Below are positions 24,998-30,960 of a stretch of DNA of 30,960 nt, piece by piece. The stretch lies in contig NZ_CABMQJ010000023.1 of assembly GCF_902388705.1 (NCBI RefSeq), positions 1-30,960 of the forward strand, given 5' to 3'. The position numbers and the translations under genes were made by a program. How positions within the stretch are numbered: position 1 is the first letter of the stretch; each line of letters opens with the position of its first letter. Below the pieces are notes generated by a model that saw only the letters and a list, made by a program, of their open reading frames with translations, had not been told where the DNA came from and made no database searches. Origin of the DNA: an uncultured Alistipes sp. (GTDB lineage Bacteria > Bacteroidota > Bacteroidia > Bacteroidales > Rikenellaceae).

Positions 24998-25212
24998 GCG
25001 GGCCCGGGAATCCGTCTTCGGCGGAGTGAAAATCCGGGGCCTTGGCGGCCCGGAGAATCCGCTGTTCCGGCGGGCCCGGAAATCCGTCTTCGGGGAGTGA
25101 AAAATCCGGGGGCCTGATAACTCGGAAAATCCGCCGTCCCGGGGCCTTGAATAATCCGGGCGCCTGACGGCTCGGAAAATCCGCCGTCCCGGCGGCCTGA
25201 AAAACCCGGCAT
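24998..25212 (+). repeat. Compound tandem repeat array downstream of the PII-like gene
   Basis: The array contains two imperfect copies of about 72 bases (starting near 25001 and 25073, each GGCCCGG-AATCCGTCTTCGG then GAGTGAAAATCCGGGG). Two nearly identical 50-base units follow (starting 25121 and 25171, each CTCGGAAAATCCGCCGTCCC). All share a core of AATCC plus CCGG. It has no open frame of its own; translated, it would be a Pro/Arg-rich repeat. It sits between convergent genes just before a terminator. Confidence 0.75.
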
Positions 25213-25232
25213 CCCGTCCGTTGCATTTGCGC

Positions 25233-25262
25233 AAAAGCCGCAGGAGTCGTCCTGCGGCTTTT
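25233..25262 (+). terminator. Bidirectional terminator between the PII-like gene and the AraC regulator
   Basis: AAAAGCCGCAGGA (25233-25245) pairs with TCCTGCGGCTTTT (25250-25262) around a 4-base loop. A residues on one side and T residues on the other allow termination in both directions between convergent genes. Confidence 0.92.
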
Positions 25263-25351
25263 CGTTTGCCGCCGGATATTGTCCGGTGGCGCGGTGCCCG
25301 GATTTGCCTTCCGCGGCACGGGGTGTTTGCGGCGGCGGGGGCTTTGTCCGG

Positions 25352-26545
25352 TTATTTCCGCTCGCGGGGCGCTGCGAGCTCCGAGATGCAGGGTTCACCT
25401 GTTACGGGCTGCTGCCCCTTGTGGCTGTCCAGCCATTGCTGGGGCGTCATTTTCTTCTCTTTGGCGAAAGCCCGGTAAAAGGTGGTCGTGCTGCCGAAGC
25501 CGGCGAGCAGGGCCAGCTCTTCGATTTTGTGGTCGTTGCCGGCCATCAGCCGCGTGGCGTGCTCCACCCGGCAGCGGTTGATGTAGTCGCGGAACGGAAT
25601 GCCGAGCTCGCTGTTGAAGAACCGGGACAGGTGGGTGCGGTTGGTGCCGCATTCGGTCGCCAGGTCGACAATCGTGAGCCCGGGGTCGAGGTAGAGCCTG
25701 CGTTCGTCGATTGCCGCGGCTACCTGCTGCCGCAGCGCGGCGATGCGCCCGCATTTCTCCGTGGGCGATTCGTCGTCCGCATCCGGCACGGCGGACTCTT
25801 CCTGCCAGTAGTTGTGGATGATTTCCGGAATCCGGTACTGGATGATACATCCGTAGAGGATGCCCCATACGCCGAGCGTCATGAGAAAGGTGAAGATGAT
25901 GTACGGAGCTGTCGACGTGAAGGTGATGATGCCGATGTAGCAAATCAGGTAGCATGCCAGCACGGCCGACATCCACCGCATCCACCGCAGGTGTATGCGT
26001 TCGGTGAACGAATAGGCCTGTGCTATCTGGTCGGCGTAGCGCAGCGAGTAGGTCACGATGCGTGCCAGGGCGAAAATGCAGTATACAATCGTGTAAAGTA
26101 CGTAGAGCAGAAGCATCAGAGGGAGGTAGGAGGGCAGCGCGCCGAGCAGCTCCCCGAATGAGTAATAGACCTCGCGGGGCTGGAACGCCAGCCCTGCGCA
26201 GTAAGCTCCGGCGAGCAGGACGAACGGGGCCAGCAGGCGCGCCGCATAGCGTACCGTGATGCGTCCGGGCATGACCAGTTCGAAGAAGAAGAGCGACAGC
26301 AGCGGCAGGGTGAACAGGTCGGGGAAGGTGAACCCGGGGCCTAGCACTTCGTACTGGTAGGTGGGGGAGAAGCTGATGAACAGCTCCTTGATTTCGATCA
26401 GGGCCATCCAGGCCAGGCAGACGGCGAACAGGTAGTGGGGGCGCGAACCGCTTCTGCGGGCGCATAGCGCGGCGTGTATGGCGGCAATGACGAAGAATGC
26501 CAGCGACATGCCGTTGAAGAAGTAGGAGAGGGCATCGAGTGTCAT
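25352..26545 (-). CDS. Membrane-anchored AraC family transcriptional regulator
   Basis: The 397-residue protein has an N-terminal integral membrane domain of about seven hydrophobic helices (residues 5-245). A cytosolic linker (about 250-295) leads to a C-terminal AraC-type DNA-binding domain with two helix-turn-helix motifs: LTIVDLATECGTNRTHLSRFF, then KIEELALLAGFGSTTTFYRAF and KKMTPQQW. This fits 7TM-sensor AraC regulators of Bacteroidota, which probably sense an envelope or extracytoplasmic signal (family inference). ATG 26545 was chosen because the preceding frame is low-complexity and MTLDALSYFF starts the first membrane helix. It is convergent with the efflux operon and divergent from the metallohydrolase, so its target could be either neighbour. 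No operator is seen. Confidence 0.88.
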   Translation of the reverse strand: MTLDALSYFFNGMSLAFFVIAAIHAALCARRSGSRPHYLFAVCLAWMALIEIKELFISFSPTYQYEVLGPGFTFPDLFTLPLLSLFFFELVMPGRITVRYAARLLAPFVLLAGAYCAGLAFQPREVYYSFGELLGALPSYLPLMLLLYVLYTIVYCIFALARIVTYSLRYADQIAQAYSFTERIHLRWMRWMSAVLACYLICYIGIITFTSTAPYIIFTFLMTLGVWGILYGCIIQYRIPEIIHNYWQEESAVPDADDESPTEKCGRIAALRQQVAAAIDERRLYLDPGLTIVDLATECGTNRTHLSRFFNSELGIPFRDYINRCRVEHATRLMAGNDHKIEELALLAGFGSTTTFYRAFAKEKKMTPQQWLDSHKGQQPVTGEPCISELAAPRERK

Positions 26546-26905
26546 TATGGCTAATATAGCGAAAAAAACGGAATGAAAGCGCCTGCGGAGGGTAAAAATG
26601 TGCGGGGTGTCCGCAAAGCGGGCGTGCGGGGGCAGGCGCGGCGGAAGACGGCTTGGGCGGGGAGGCGTTGTGTCATAGGTATGCGGGGATGCGTGGGGGC
26701 GTGTCGTGCCGGATGCAAAGTTACCTGCGGAGCCGTTACGGGCGGTTTCAAAATGTATATTTCCGGTGTCGAAAGGTAAATAATCCCTTTCGGGGGTGCC
26801 TTCGGGGAGGTTCGGGGCCTCCTGCCCGGATCTTCCCGTGTACGGCCCGGAAGAATCTTCCGCACGGCGGCACCGGGTCGCCATATTTTTATTATTTTTG
26901 TTGCC
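26546..26905. other. Divergent intergenic region (360 bases) before the metallohydrolase
   Basis: No gene is seen. The right end carries the -7 box TATTTTTG at 26893-26900 for the metallohydrolase. The left end is A/T-rich and would hold the AraC-gene promoter, but I find no clear TAnnTTTG there. A short inverted repeat (CGGAAGAATCTTCCG, 26848-26862) is present. The middle is GC-rich and otherwise featureless. Confidence 0.5.
26893..26900 (+). promoter_or_regulatory. -7 box immediately upstream of the metallohydrolase start
   Basis: TATTTTTG at 26893-26900 matches TAnnTTTG, with only 5 bases before the ATG at 26906. Transcription would start at or next to the first codon, suggesting a leaderless message. 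No -33 TTTG is seen at the usual spacing. Confidence 0.55.
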
Positions 26906-27691
26906 ATGAAACTCACATTCCTGGGAACGGGCACCTCGCAGGGCGTCCCCGTCATCGGCTGCCGCTGCAGGGTCTGTACGTCGGACGATGCGCGCGACAA
27001 CCGCCTGCGCACTTCGGCCATGGTCGAAGCGGGCGACGTGCGGCTGGTAATCGACGCCGGGCCGGACTTCCGCTACCAGATGCTCCGCACGGGCGTCCGT
27101 CGCATCGACGCGATTCTGCTGACGCACGAGCACAAGGATCATATCGGCGGGCTGGACGACGTGCGCGCTTTCAATTTCGTCGACTATCCCCCCGCAATCC
27201 ACAAGGTCGATATTTTCGCGGCGCCGGCGACCATCGGAATCGTGCGCAAGGATTTCGACTACGCCTTTGCGCAGGACAAATACCGGGGCGTACCCGAAAT
27301 CGAACTGCACGAAATCGATGTGACGCGGCCGTTCCGGGTCGGCGGGCTGGAGGTCGTACCCGTTTCGGGGCACCATTCCGACCGTTTCGCCGTCACGGGC
27401 TACCGCATCGGCAAGCTGGCCTACCTCACGGATTTCAAGACCATCGAAGAGCCGGAGGTCGAAAAACTCCGGGGCGTGGAGGTGCTGGTGGTCAATGCGC
27501 TTCGTTTCACCGAGCACTATTCGCACTTCAACGTGGCCGAGGCGCTGGCGCTCATCGACCGTGTGGGGCCGTGCGAGGCTTACCTCACGCACATGTCCCA
27601 CGACATCGGCCTGTATGCCGTGACGGAATCCGTACTGCCGCCCCATGTGCATCTGGCTTACGATACGCTGCAAATTGAAATAAACGATTGA
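26906..27691 (+). CDS. Metallo-beta-lactamase fold hydrolase, PhnP-like
   Basis: The 261-residue cytosolic enzyme has an N-terminal GTGTSQGVPVIGCRCRVC (Cys19, Cys21 and Cys24, a cluster resembling the extra zinc-binding cysteines of PhnP). The MBL metal motif is THEHKDH (His74, His76, Asp78, His79), and later metal ligands are in VSGHHSDRF and the LTDFK segment. HMSHDIG near residue 230 completes the site. PhnP-type members are cyclic phosphodiesterases; other relatives process nucleic acids or coenzyme intermediates, so the substrate is open. Its stop is 1 base from the SDR start, so the two form an operon. The start codon is almost at the predicted transcription start. Confidence 0.87.
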   Translation: MKLTFLGTGTSQGVPVIGCRCRVCTSDDARDNRLRTSAMVEAGDVRLVIDAGPDFRYQMLRTGVRRIDAILLTHEHKDHIGGLDDVRAFNFVDYPPAIHKVDIFAAPATIGIVRKDFDYAFAQDKYRGVPEIELHEIDVTRPFRVGGLEVVPVSGHHSDRFAVTGYRIGKLAYLTDFKTIEEPEVEKLRGVEVLVVNALRFTEHYSHFNVAEALALIDRVGPCEAYLTHMSHDIGLYAVTESVLPPHVHLAYDTLQIEIND

Positions 27692-27692
27692 T

Positions 27693-28508
27693 ATGAAAGA
27701 TTTTAAGGATAAGGTCGTCATCGTGACGGGCGCTTCGTCGGGCATCGGCGAGGCGATGGCCCGCGAGTTCGCCGCACAGGGCGCCCGCGTGGTGATGGGT
27801 GCGCGCAGCGTGCAGAAACTGCAGCTTATCGCGGGCGATATTCGCTCCCGGGGAGGACAGGCTGCCTACTGCGGCGTCGACGTGACGAACGTGGACGAAT
27901 GCCGGGGGCTGATCGATACCGCCGTGCGCGAATTCGGCGGCGTGGACGTGCTGGTCTGCAACGCGGGGCTGTCGATGCGCGCGATTTTCGACGACGTGGA
28001 TTTGAGCGTGCTCCACCGCCTGATGGACGTCAATTTCTGGGGTACGGTCAACTGTTGCAAGTTCGCCCTGCCGTACCTGCAGCAGTCGCACGGCTCGATT
28101 GTCGGCATCTCCTCGGTGGCGGGCCTGCACGGCCTGCCGGGGCGCACGGGCTACTCGGCCTCGAAATACGCCATGACGGGATTCCTCGAAACGCTGCGCA
28201 TCGAAAACCTCAAAAAGGGACTGCACGTGATGATAGCCTGCCCGGGATTCACGTCGTCGAACGTCCGTTTCTCGGCCCTGACGGCAGACGGTTCGCAGCA
28301 GGGCGAAACCCCGCGCGACGAGGCGAAGATGATGACCTCGGAAGAGGTCGCACGGATTGTGGCCCGGGGGATTCTCAAGCGCAAACGCCTCTGCCTGATG
28401 GAGAGCGAGGGGCGCGCCACGCATTTGGTCAAGAAATTCGCCCCGGGATTCCTCGACCGGATGTTCTACCTGGTGATGTCCAAAGAGCCGGACTCGCCGC
28501 TCAAGTAG
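27693..28508 (+). CDS. Short-chain dehydrogenase/reductase (SDR) family oxidoreductase
   Basis: The 271-residue cytosolic enzyme has the classical SDR motifs: the dinucleotide site TGASSGIG (residues 12-19), CNAG (about 89-92), catalytic Ser near 140-141 in GISSVAG, and the YxxxK motif YSASK with Tyr154 and Lys158. A C-terminal tail with FLDRMFYLVM near residue 255 suggests membrane association like SDRs acting on lipids or retinol/sphinganine (inference). It starts 1 base after the metallohydrolase stop, so the two are co-transcribed. A shared pathway is not evident. It is followed by a bidirectional terminator. Confidence 0.9.
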   Translation: MKDFKDKVVIVTGASSGIGEAMAREFAAQGARVVMGARSVQKLQLIAGDIRSRGGQAAYCGVDVTNVDECRGLIDTAVREFGGVDVLVCNAGLSMRAIFDDVDLSVLHRLMDVNFWGTVNCCKFALPYLQQSHGSIVGISSVAGLHGLPGRTGYSASKYAMTGFLETLRIENLKKGLHVMIACPGFTSSNVRFSALTADGSQQGETPRDEAKMMTSEEVARIVARGILKRKRLCLMESEGRATHLVKKFAPGFLDRMFYLVMSKEPDSPLK

Positions 28509-28547
28509 GGGTGGCCGCGGTCATGTCCGCGCGGCGGTCGGGATAAT

Positions 28548-28577
28548 AAAACGGGGTGTCGGAAAACACCCCGTTTT
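28548..28577. terminator. Bidirectional terminator between the SDR gene and tatA
   Basis: AAAACGGGGTGT (28548-28559) pairs with ACACCCCGTTTT (28566-28577) around a 6-base loop. A and T tracts on each side serve both convergent genes. It lies 1 base past the tatA stop. Confidence 0.93.
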
Positions 28578-28578
28578 G

Positions 28579-28785
28579 TTATTTGCCGGTTTTGGTTCGC
28601 TCCTTTTTCGAAGCCTCATCGTCCTTGTCGTCCCCTTTCGAGGAGTCTTTGAACTCCCGTACGCCGCGGCCCAGGCCGCGCATCAGTTCGGGGATTTTCC
28701 GGCCGCCGAACAGGAGCAGCACGACCAGCAGGATGAGTATCAACTCGGTAGGGCCGAGGAACAGGGGAATGAAAATCAATGTCAT
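28579..28785 (-). CDS. tatA: Twin-arginine translocase subunit TatA/TatE
   Basis: The 68-residue protein has one N-terminal membrane helix (about residues 10-27, ELILILLVVLLLF) preceded by the short GPTE segment. A Gly-Gly-Arg hinge and an amphipathic helix follow (KIPELMRGLGRGVREFKDS), and then a charged tail. This is the TatA layout: the subunit assembles the pore that exports folded proteins. ATG 28785 (MTLIFIPLFLGPTEL) was preferred over the upstream in-frame start because it gives the normal short N-terminus. No tatC is in the window. TatB or TatE naming is possible, but the length and hinge favour TatA. Confidence 0.9.
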   Translation of the reverse strand: MTLIFIPLFLGPTELILILLVVLLLFGGRKIPELMRGLGRGVREFKDSSKGDDKDDEASKKERTKTGK

Positions 28786-28901
28786 AAGATCGGGTTTTAG
28801 CGTGTCCGTTTTTATTCGGGGGCCGCGCGTATCCGGCATTGCAGTCGCCGCCCTCCGGACAAATGTAGCAAGAATTTCCGGAACCCCGCCGCACGGGGCG
28901 A

Positions 28902-28934
28902 AAAAAAGCGGGGCGCATGCTGCATGCGCCCCGC
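28902..28934 (-). terminator. Intrinsic terminator of prs
   Basis: On the minus strand GCGGGGCGCATG pairs with CATGCGCCCCGC around a 3-base loop (28908-28934), then runs into seven T residues (28907-28901). It lies about 20 bases past the prs stop. Confidence 0.92.
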
Positions 28935-28955
28935 CCGAACCGCTTCCGGGATTCC

Positions 28956-29897
28956 TTATTTGAAGAATATCGACGAAATTTCCTTGTAGTTGTGTACGCG
29001 CTCGATGACGTCGGCGAAGATGTCGGCCACCGACAGCACCGTGAATTTGTGCAGGTCCTTGTCGGGGTTGAGCGGAATGGTGTCCGTCACGATAACCTCC
29101 TCCAGCGCGCTTTCGTTGATGCGCTCGTAGGCCGGGCCCGAGAGCACGGGGTGGGTGATGGCGGCGCGCACGCTCTTGGCGCCGCGCGACATGAGCATGT
29201 CGGCGGCCATGCAGATCGTGCCGGCCGTGTCGATCATGTCGTCCACAATCAGGATATTGCGACCTTCGACCTCGCCGATGGCGGTCATCTTGCCCACGAC
29301 GTTGGCTTTGGCGCGCTCCTTATGCGAAATGATGATGGGTGTTCCGAGCAGCTTGGCGTAGGTGTTGGCGCGCTTGGCGCCGCCCATGTCGGGGGCTGCA
29401 ATCGAAAGATCCTGGATGTTGAGGCTTTGGATATAGGGAATGAAGATGCCGCTGGCGTAAAGCGCATCGACCGGAATGTCGAAAAAGCCCTGGATCTGGT
29501 CGGCGTGCAAATCCATCGTCATCACGCGGTCGACGCCTGCGGCCATCAGCAGGTTGGCTACCAGTTTCGCGCCGATCGGTACGCGGGGACGATCCTTGCG
29601 GTCCTGCCGCGCCCAGCCGAAGTAGGGTATTACGGCCACGACCTTGTAGGCCGATGCGCGGCGCGCCGCGTCGATCATCATCAGCAGCTCCATCAGGTTG
29701 TCCGAGGGCGGGAATGTCGATTGTATGACGAATACCGTGCAGCCACGGATGGATTCGTTGTAACAGGGTTGGAATTCGCCGTCGCTGAAACGCAACACCT
29801 CCGATTGCCCGAGCGTCGTCCCGAAACTTGCCGCGATTTTTTCGGCCAGGTATTCCGAGCCGCGACCCGAGAAAATTTTGATTTTGTGGATAGCCAT
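28956..29897 (-). CDS. prs: Ribose-phosphate pyrophosphokinase (PRPP synthetase)
   Basis: The 313-residue cytosolic enzyme makes PRPP from ribose 5-phosphate and ATP, the precursor for nucleotides, His and Trp. The N-terminal half carries FSDGEFQP (about residues 37-44) and the flexible loop YFGWARQDRKDRPR (about 92-105). The metal-binding HAD lies in MDLHADQIQGFFDIPVD, and the PRPP-binding loop NILIVDDMIDTAGTI is near residue 220. Length is typical of class I Prs. ATG 29897 is preceded by a -7 box at 29930-29923. It ends at a strong terminator, so it is probably monocistronic. Confidence 0.96.
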   Translation of the reverse strand: MAIHKIKIFSGRGSEYLAEKIAASFGTTLGQSEVLRFSDGEFQPCYNESIRGCTVFVIQSTFPPSDNLMELLMMIDAARRASAYKVVAVIPYFGWARQDRKDRPRVPIGAKLVANLLMAAGVDRVMTMDLHADQIQGFFDIPVDALYASGIFIPYIQSLNIQDLSIAAPDMGGAKRANTYAKLLGTPIIISHKERAKANVVGKMTAIGEVEGRNILIVDDMIDTAGTICMAADMLMSRGAKSVRAAITHPVLSGPAYERINESALEEVIVTDTIPLNPDKDLHKFTVLSVADIFADVIERVHNYKEISSIFFK

Positions 29898-29922
29898 AGG
29901 TTACGAGGAATTTTTGATGGTG

Positions 29923-29930
29923 CAAATATA
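29923..29930 (-). promoter_or_regulatory. -7 box of prs
   Basis: TATATTTG on the minus strand (29930 to 29923) fits the consensus, with the start codon 26 bases downstream. No TTTG -33 box is seen 19 bases upstream. Confidence 0.65.
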
Positions 29931-29983
29931 GGACAATGCGACGAAAAAACGTGCCGTAAGGGCAACCTTTTTTCAACAATCGG

Positions 29984-30577
29984 TTAAACTTCGAGGCATT
30001 GGCCGATGAAGTCCAGTATCTGTTCGCGTCCCGTGCCGCGCTCGCCCGACGATACGAACATCGGCGGCAGCTCCTCCCACTGTTCGGCGAGCGTCGCCCT
30101 GTAGCGTTCGACGCTCTTGGCGCACTGTGTTTTGGAGAGTTTGTCGGCCTTGGTGAAGATGATGCCGAACGGGATGCCGTTCATGCCGAGCATCTCGATG
30201 AAGCGCAAATCGATTTTCTGCGGTTCGAGCCGAATGTCCACCAGCACGAACAGGAAGTGCATCTTTTCGCACTTGAGCACGTAGTCGGTGATGATTTTGG
30301 CGAAGTCGCTGCGCATGGCTTTCGACGTGCGGGCGTAACCGTATCCGGGCAGGTCGACCAGATACCACGCCCGGTCGATGCGGAAGTGGTTGATGAGCCG
30401 CGTTTTGCCGGGCGTTCCCGAAACTTTGGCCAGTCCCTGCCTGCCGGTCAGCATGTTGATGAGCGACGATTTGCCGACGTTGCTGCGCCCGATGAACGCG
30501 ATGTCTTTCAGGTCGTCTTTCGGAACCTGCGAGATACGCTCGGAACTGCACTGGAATTCGGCTTTGTTAATCTGCAT
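29984..30577 (-). CDS. engB: Ribosome biogenesis GTP-binding protein EngB (YsxC/YihA)
   Basis: The 197-residue cytosolic GTPase assists late assembly of the large ribosomal subunit. The G motifs are in order: G1 GRSNVGKS (residues 30-37), G2 TPGKTRLIN (about 55-63), G3 DLPGYGYA (75-82), G4 TKADK (142-146) and G5 SSGERGTG near 180. ATG 30577 (MQINKAEF) was preferred over the in-frame GTG at 30598, which overlaps the -7 box TATCTTTG (30603-30596) and cannot be in the message. It is 86 bases upstream of prs on the same strand, but with its own promoter. Confidence 0.96.
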   Translation of the reverse strand: MQINKAEFQCSSERISQVPKDDLKDIAFIGRSNVGKSSLINMLTGRQGLAKVSGTPGKTRLINHFRIDRAWYLVDLPGYGYARTSKAMRSDFAKIITDYVLKCEKMHFLFVLVDIRLEPQKIDLRFIEMLGMNGIPFGIIFTKADKLSKTQCAKSVERYRATLAEQWEELPPMFVSSGERGTGREQILDFIGQCLEV

Positions 30578-30595
30578 GGTAATCGGAATTTTGTG

Positions 30596-30603
30596 CAAAG
30601 ATA
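30596..30603 (-). promoter_or_regulatory. -7 box of engB
   Basis: TATCTTTG on the minus strand (30603 to 30596) matches TAnnTTTG and lies about 18 bases before ATG 30577. It rules out the longer GTG start. Confidence 0.7.
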
Positions 30604-30768
30604 ACCTTTTATTTCGTATCTTGTCGTATGGAACGGGCGCCCGTTAAAACGAATCGCAGCAGCCGGCGCCGGGGGTATTGCCGGGGCAGGATTGTACCGG
30701 AGCAGTCTGCGGGGCGGCAGGGAGGCCGGTTCGTGTGCCGCCTGTCTGCCGGGAAGCGCCGCCCGGGA

Positions 30769-30960
30769 TTATCGCCGCCAAGAGAGCGCTACCCACAGCG
30801 GGCAGTGGTCGGAGGCGGTGGTCGTATGGTCGACGACGCTTTGCGTGACGGCGGCCGAGGCGGGCAGTCCGCGGCCGAGGATATAGTCGATGCGCACGGA
30901 CGGAGCGTGCGACGGGAAGGTCATCCGCGTGGTGTCCGAAAGCGGCCGGAAGCGGCCGCC
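30769..30960 (-). CDS. Endonuclease/exonuclease/phosphatase family protein, C-terminal end (start outside window)
   Basis: The minus-strand frame is open from the window end to TAA at 30771-30769, giving 63 residues. It reads RIDYILGR followed about 25 residues later by TASDHCPLWVAL, the conserved end of the EEP fold in which the Asp-His pair sits in the active site and the first Asp (RIDY) positions it. Family members are DNases, phosphodiesterases or lipid phosphatases; with only the last 63 residues visible the substrate cannot be named. Confidence 0.75.
   Translation of the reverse strand, partial: GGRFRPLSDTTRMTFPSHAPSVRIDYILGRGLPASAAVTQSVVDHTTTASDHCPLWVALSWRR

Noticed and set aside
24998..25212. 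CRISPR array
   Set aside because: Units of 72 and 50 bases are contiguous and imperfect with no constant repeat and unique spacers, and no cas genes are nearby.
24868..25398. Pro/Arg-rich repetitive protein on the minus strand across the tandem array
   Set aside because: The frame exists only because the DNA repeat lacks stops; it has no start context, no conserved composition, and overlaps a strong terminator.
1..30960. General reassignment of TAG to Gln in this genome
   Set aside because: tamB, exbD, the DUF1573 gene, the Gfo/Idh gene, tetR, tolC and the branching enzyme all end in TAG at the expected family length, so TAG is a normal stop here; only local readthrough or mutation is considered.
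1..30960. tRNA or rRNA genes
   Set aside because: Intergenic regions were scanned by eye for T-loop and acceptor patterns and none was found; this is not a covariance-model search.

Overview
The window reads as a GC-rich Bacteroidota chromosome, most likely Alistipes or a close Rikenellaceae relative (inference). Supporting features are the Bacteroidota -7 box TAnnTTTG (at 14230, 16068, 18295, 26893, and on the minus strand at 29930 and 30603), two of them with TTTG exactly 19 bp upstream. A-rich leaders replace Shine-Dalgarno sites, and the gene families are typical of the group (TamB, ExbB/ExbD/TonB, DUF1573, TPR-type histidine kinase, Rhs-core fragments).

Layout. Positions 1-6764 (+) hold an envelope cluster: the C-terminal part of TamB, a proton channel (ExbB, ExbD), a TonB energy transducer, a secreted DUF1573 protein and an MtaD-like amidohydrolase. 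Positions 6957-8665 hold a GNAT acetyltransferase and a Gfo/Idh oxidoreductase, separated by a degenerate repeat. Positions about 8950-11965 are an AT-richer accessory island. It carries a frameshifted HU-like gene, a frameshifted secreted transglutaminase-like gene, a signal-peptide protein that begins with an Rhs-core tail, and a lipoprotein gene overlapping it. Positions 12156-18132 hold a glycogen branching enzyme (-), a POT oligopeptide transporter (+) and a TPR sensor histidine kinase (+). Positions 18328-24989 (+) hold an RND efflux operon (TetR, TolC, membrane-fusion lipoprotein, RND pump, PII-like small protein). Both the TetR and the membrane-fusion genes are interrupted by one in-frame TAG. 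Positions 25352-30960 hold a membrane-anchored AraC regulator (-), a PhnP-like metallohydrolase and an SDR oxidoreductase (+), then tatA, prs, engB and the end of an endonuclease/exonuclease/phosphatase gene (all -).

How the genes work together. The first block spans the envelope: ExbB/ExbD/TonB power outer-membrane receptors and TamB supports outer-membrane assembly. The RND operon is a standard tripartite pump under a local TetR repressor, but as written it lacks both a functional repressor and an adaptor. The pair at 10397-11898 looks like an orphan exported Rhs tip (candidate toxin) with a translationally coupled periplasm-facing lipoprotein (candidate immunity protein). It is the best candidate for an undescribed system here. 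Four genes in the window are broken (two frameshifts, two amber codons), which could reflect decay, strain polymorphism, recoding or assembly error.
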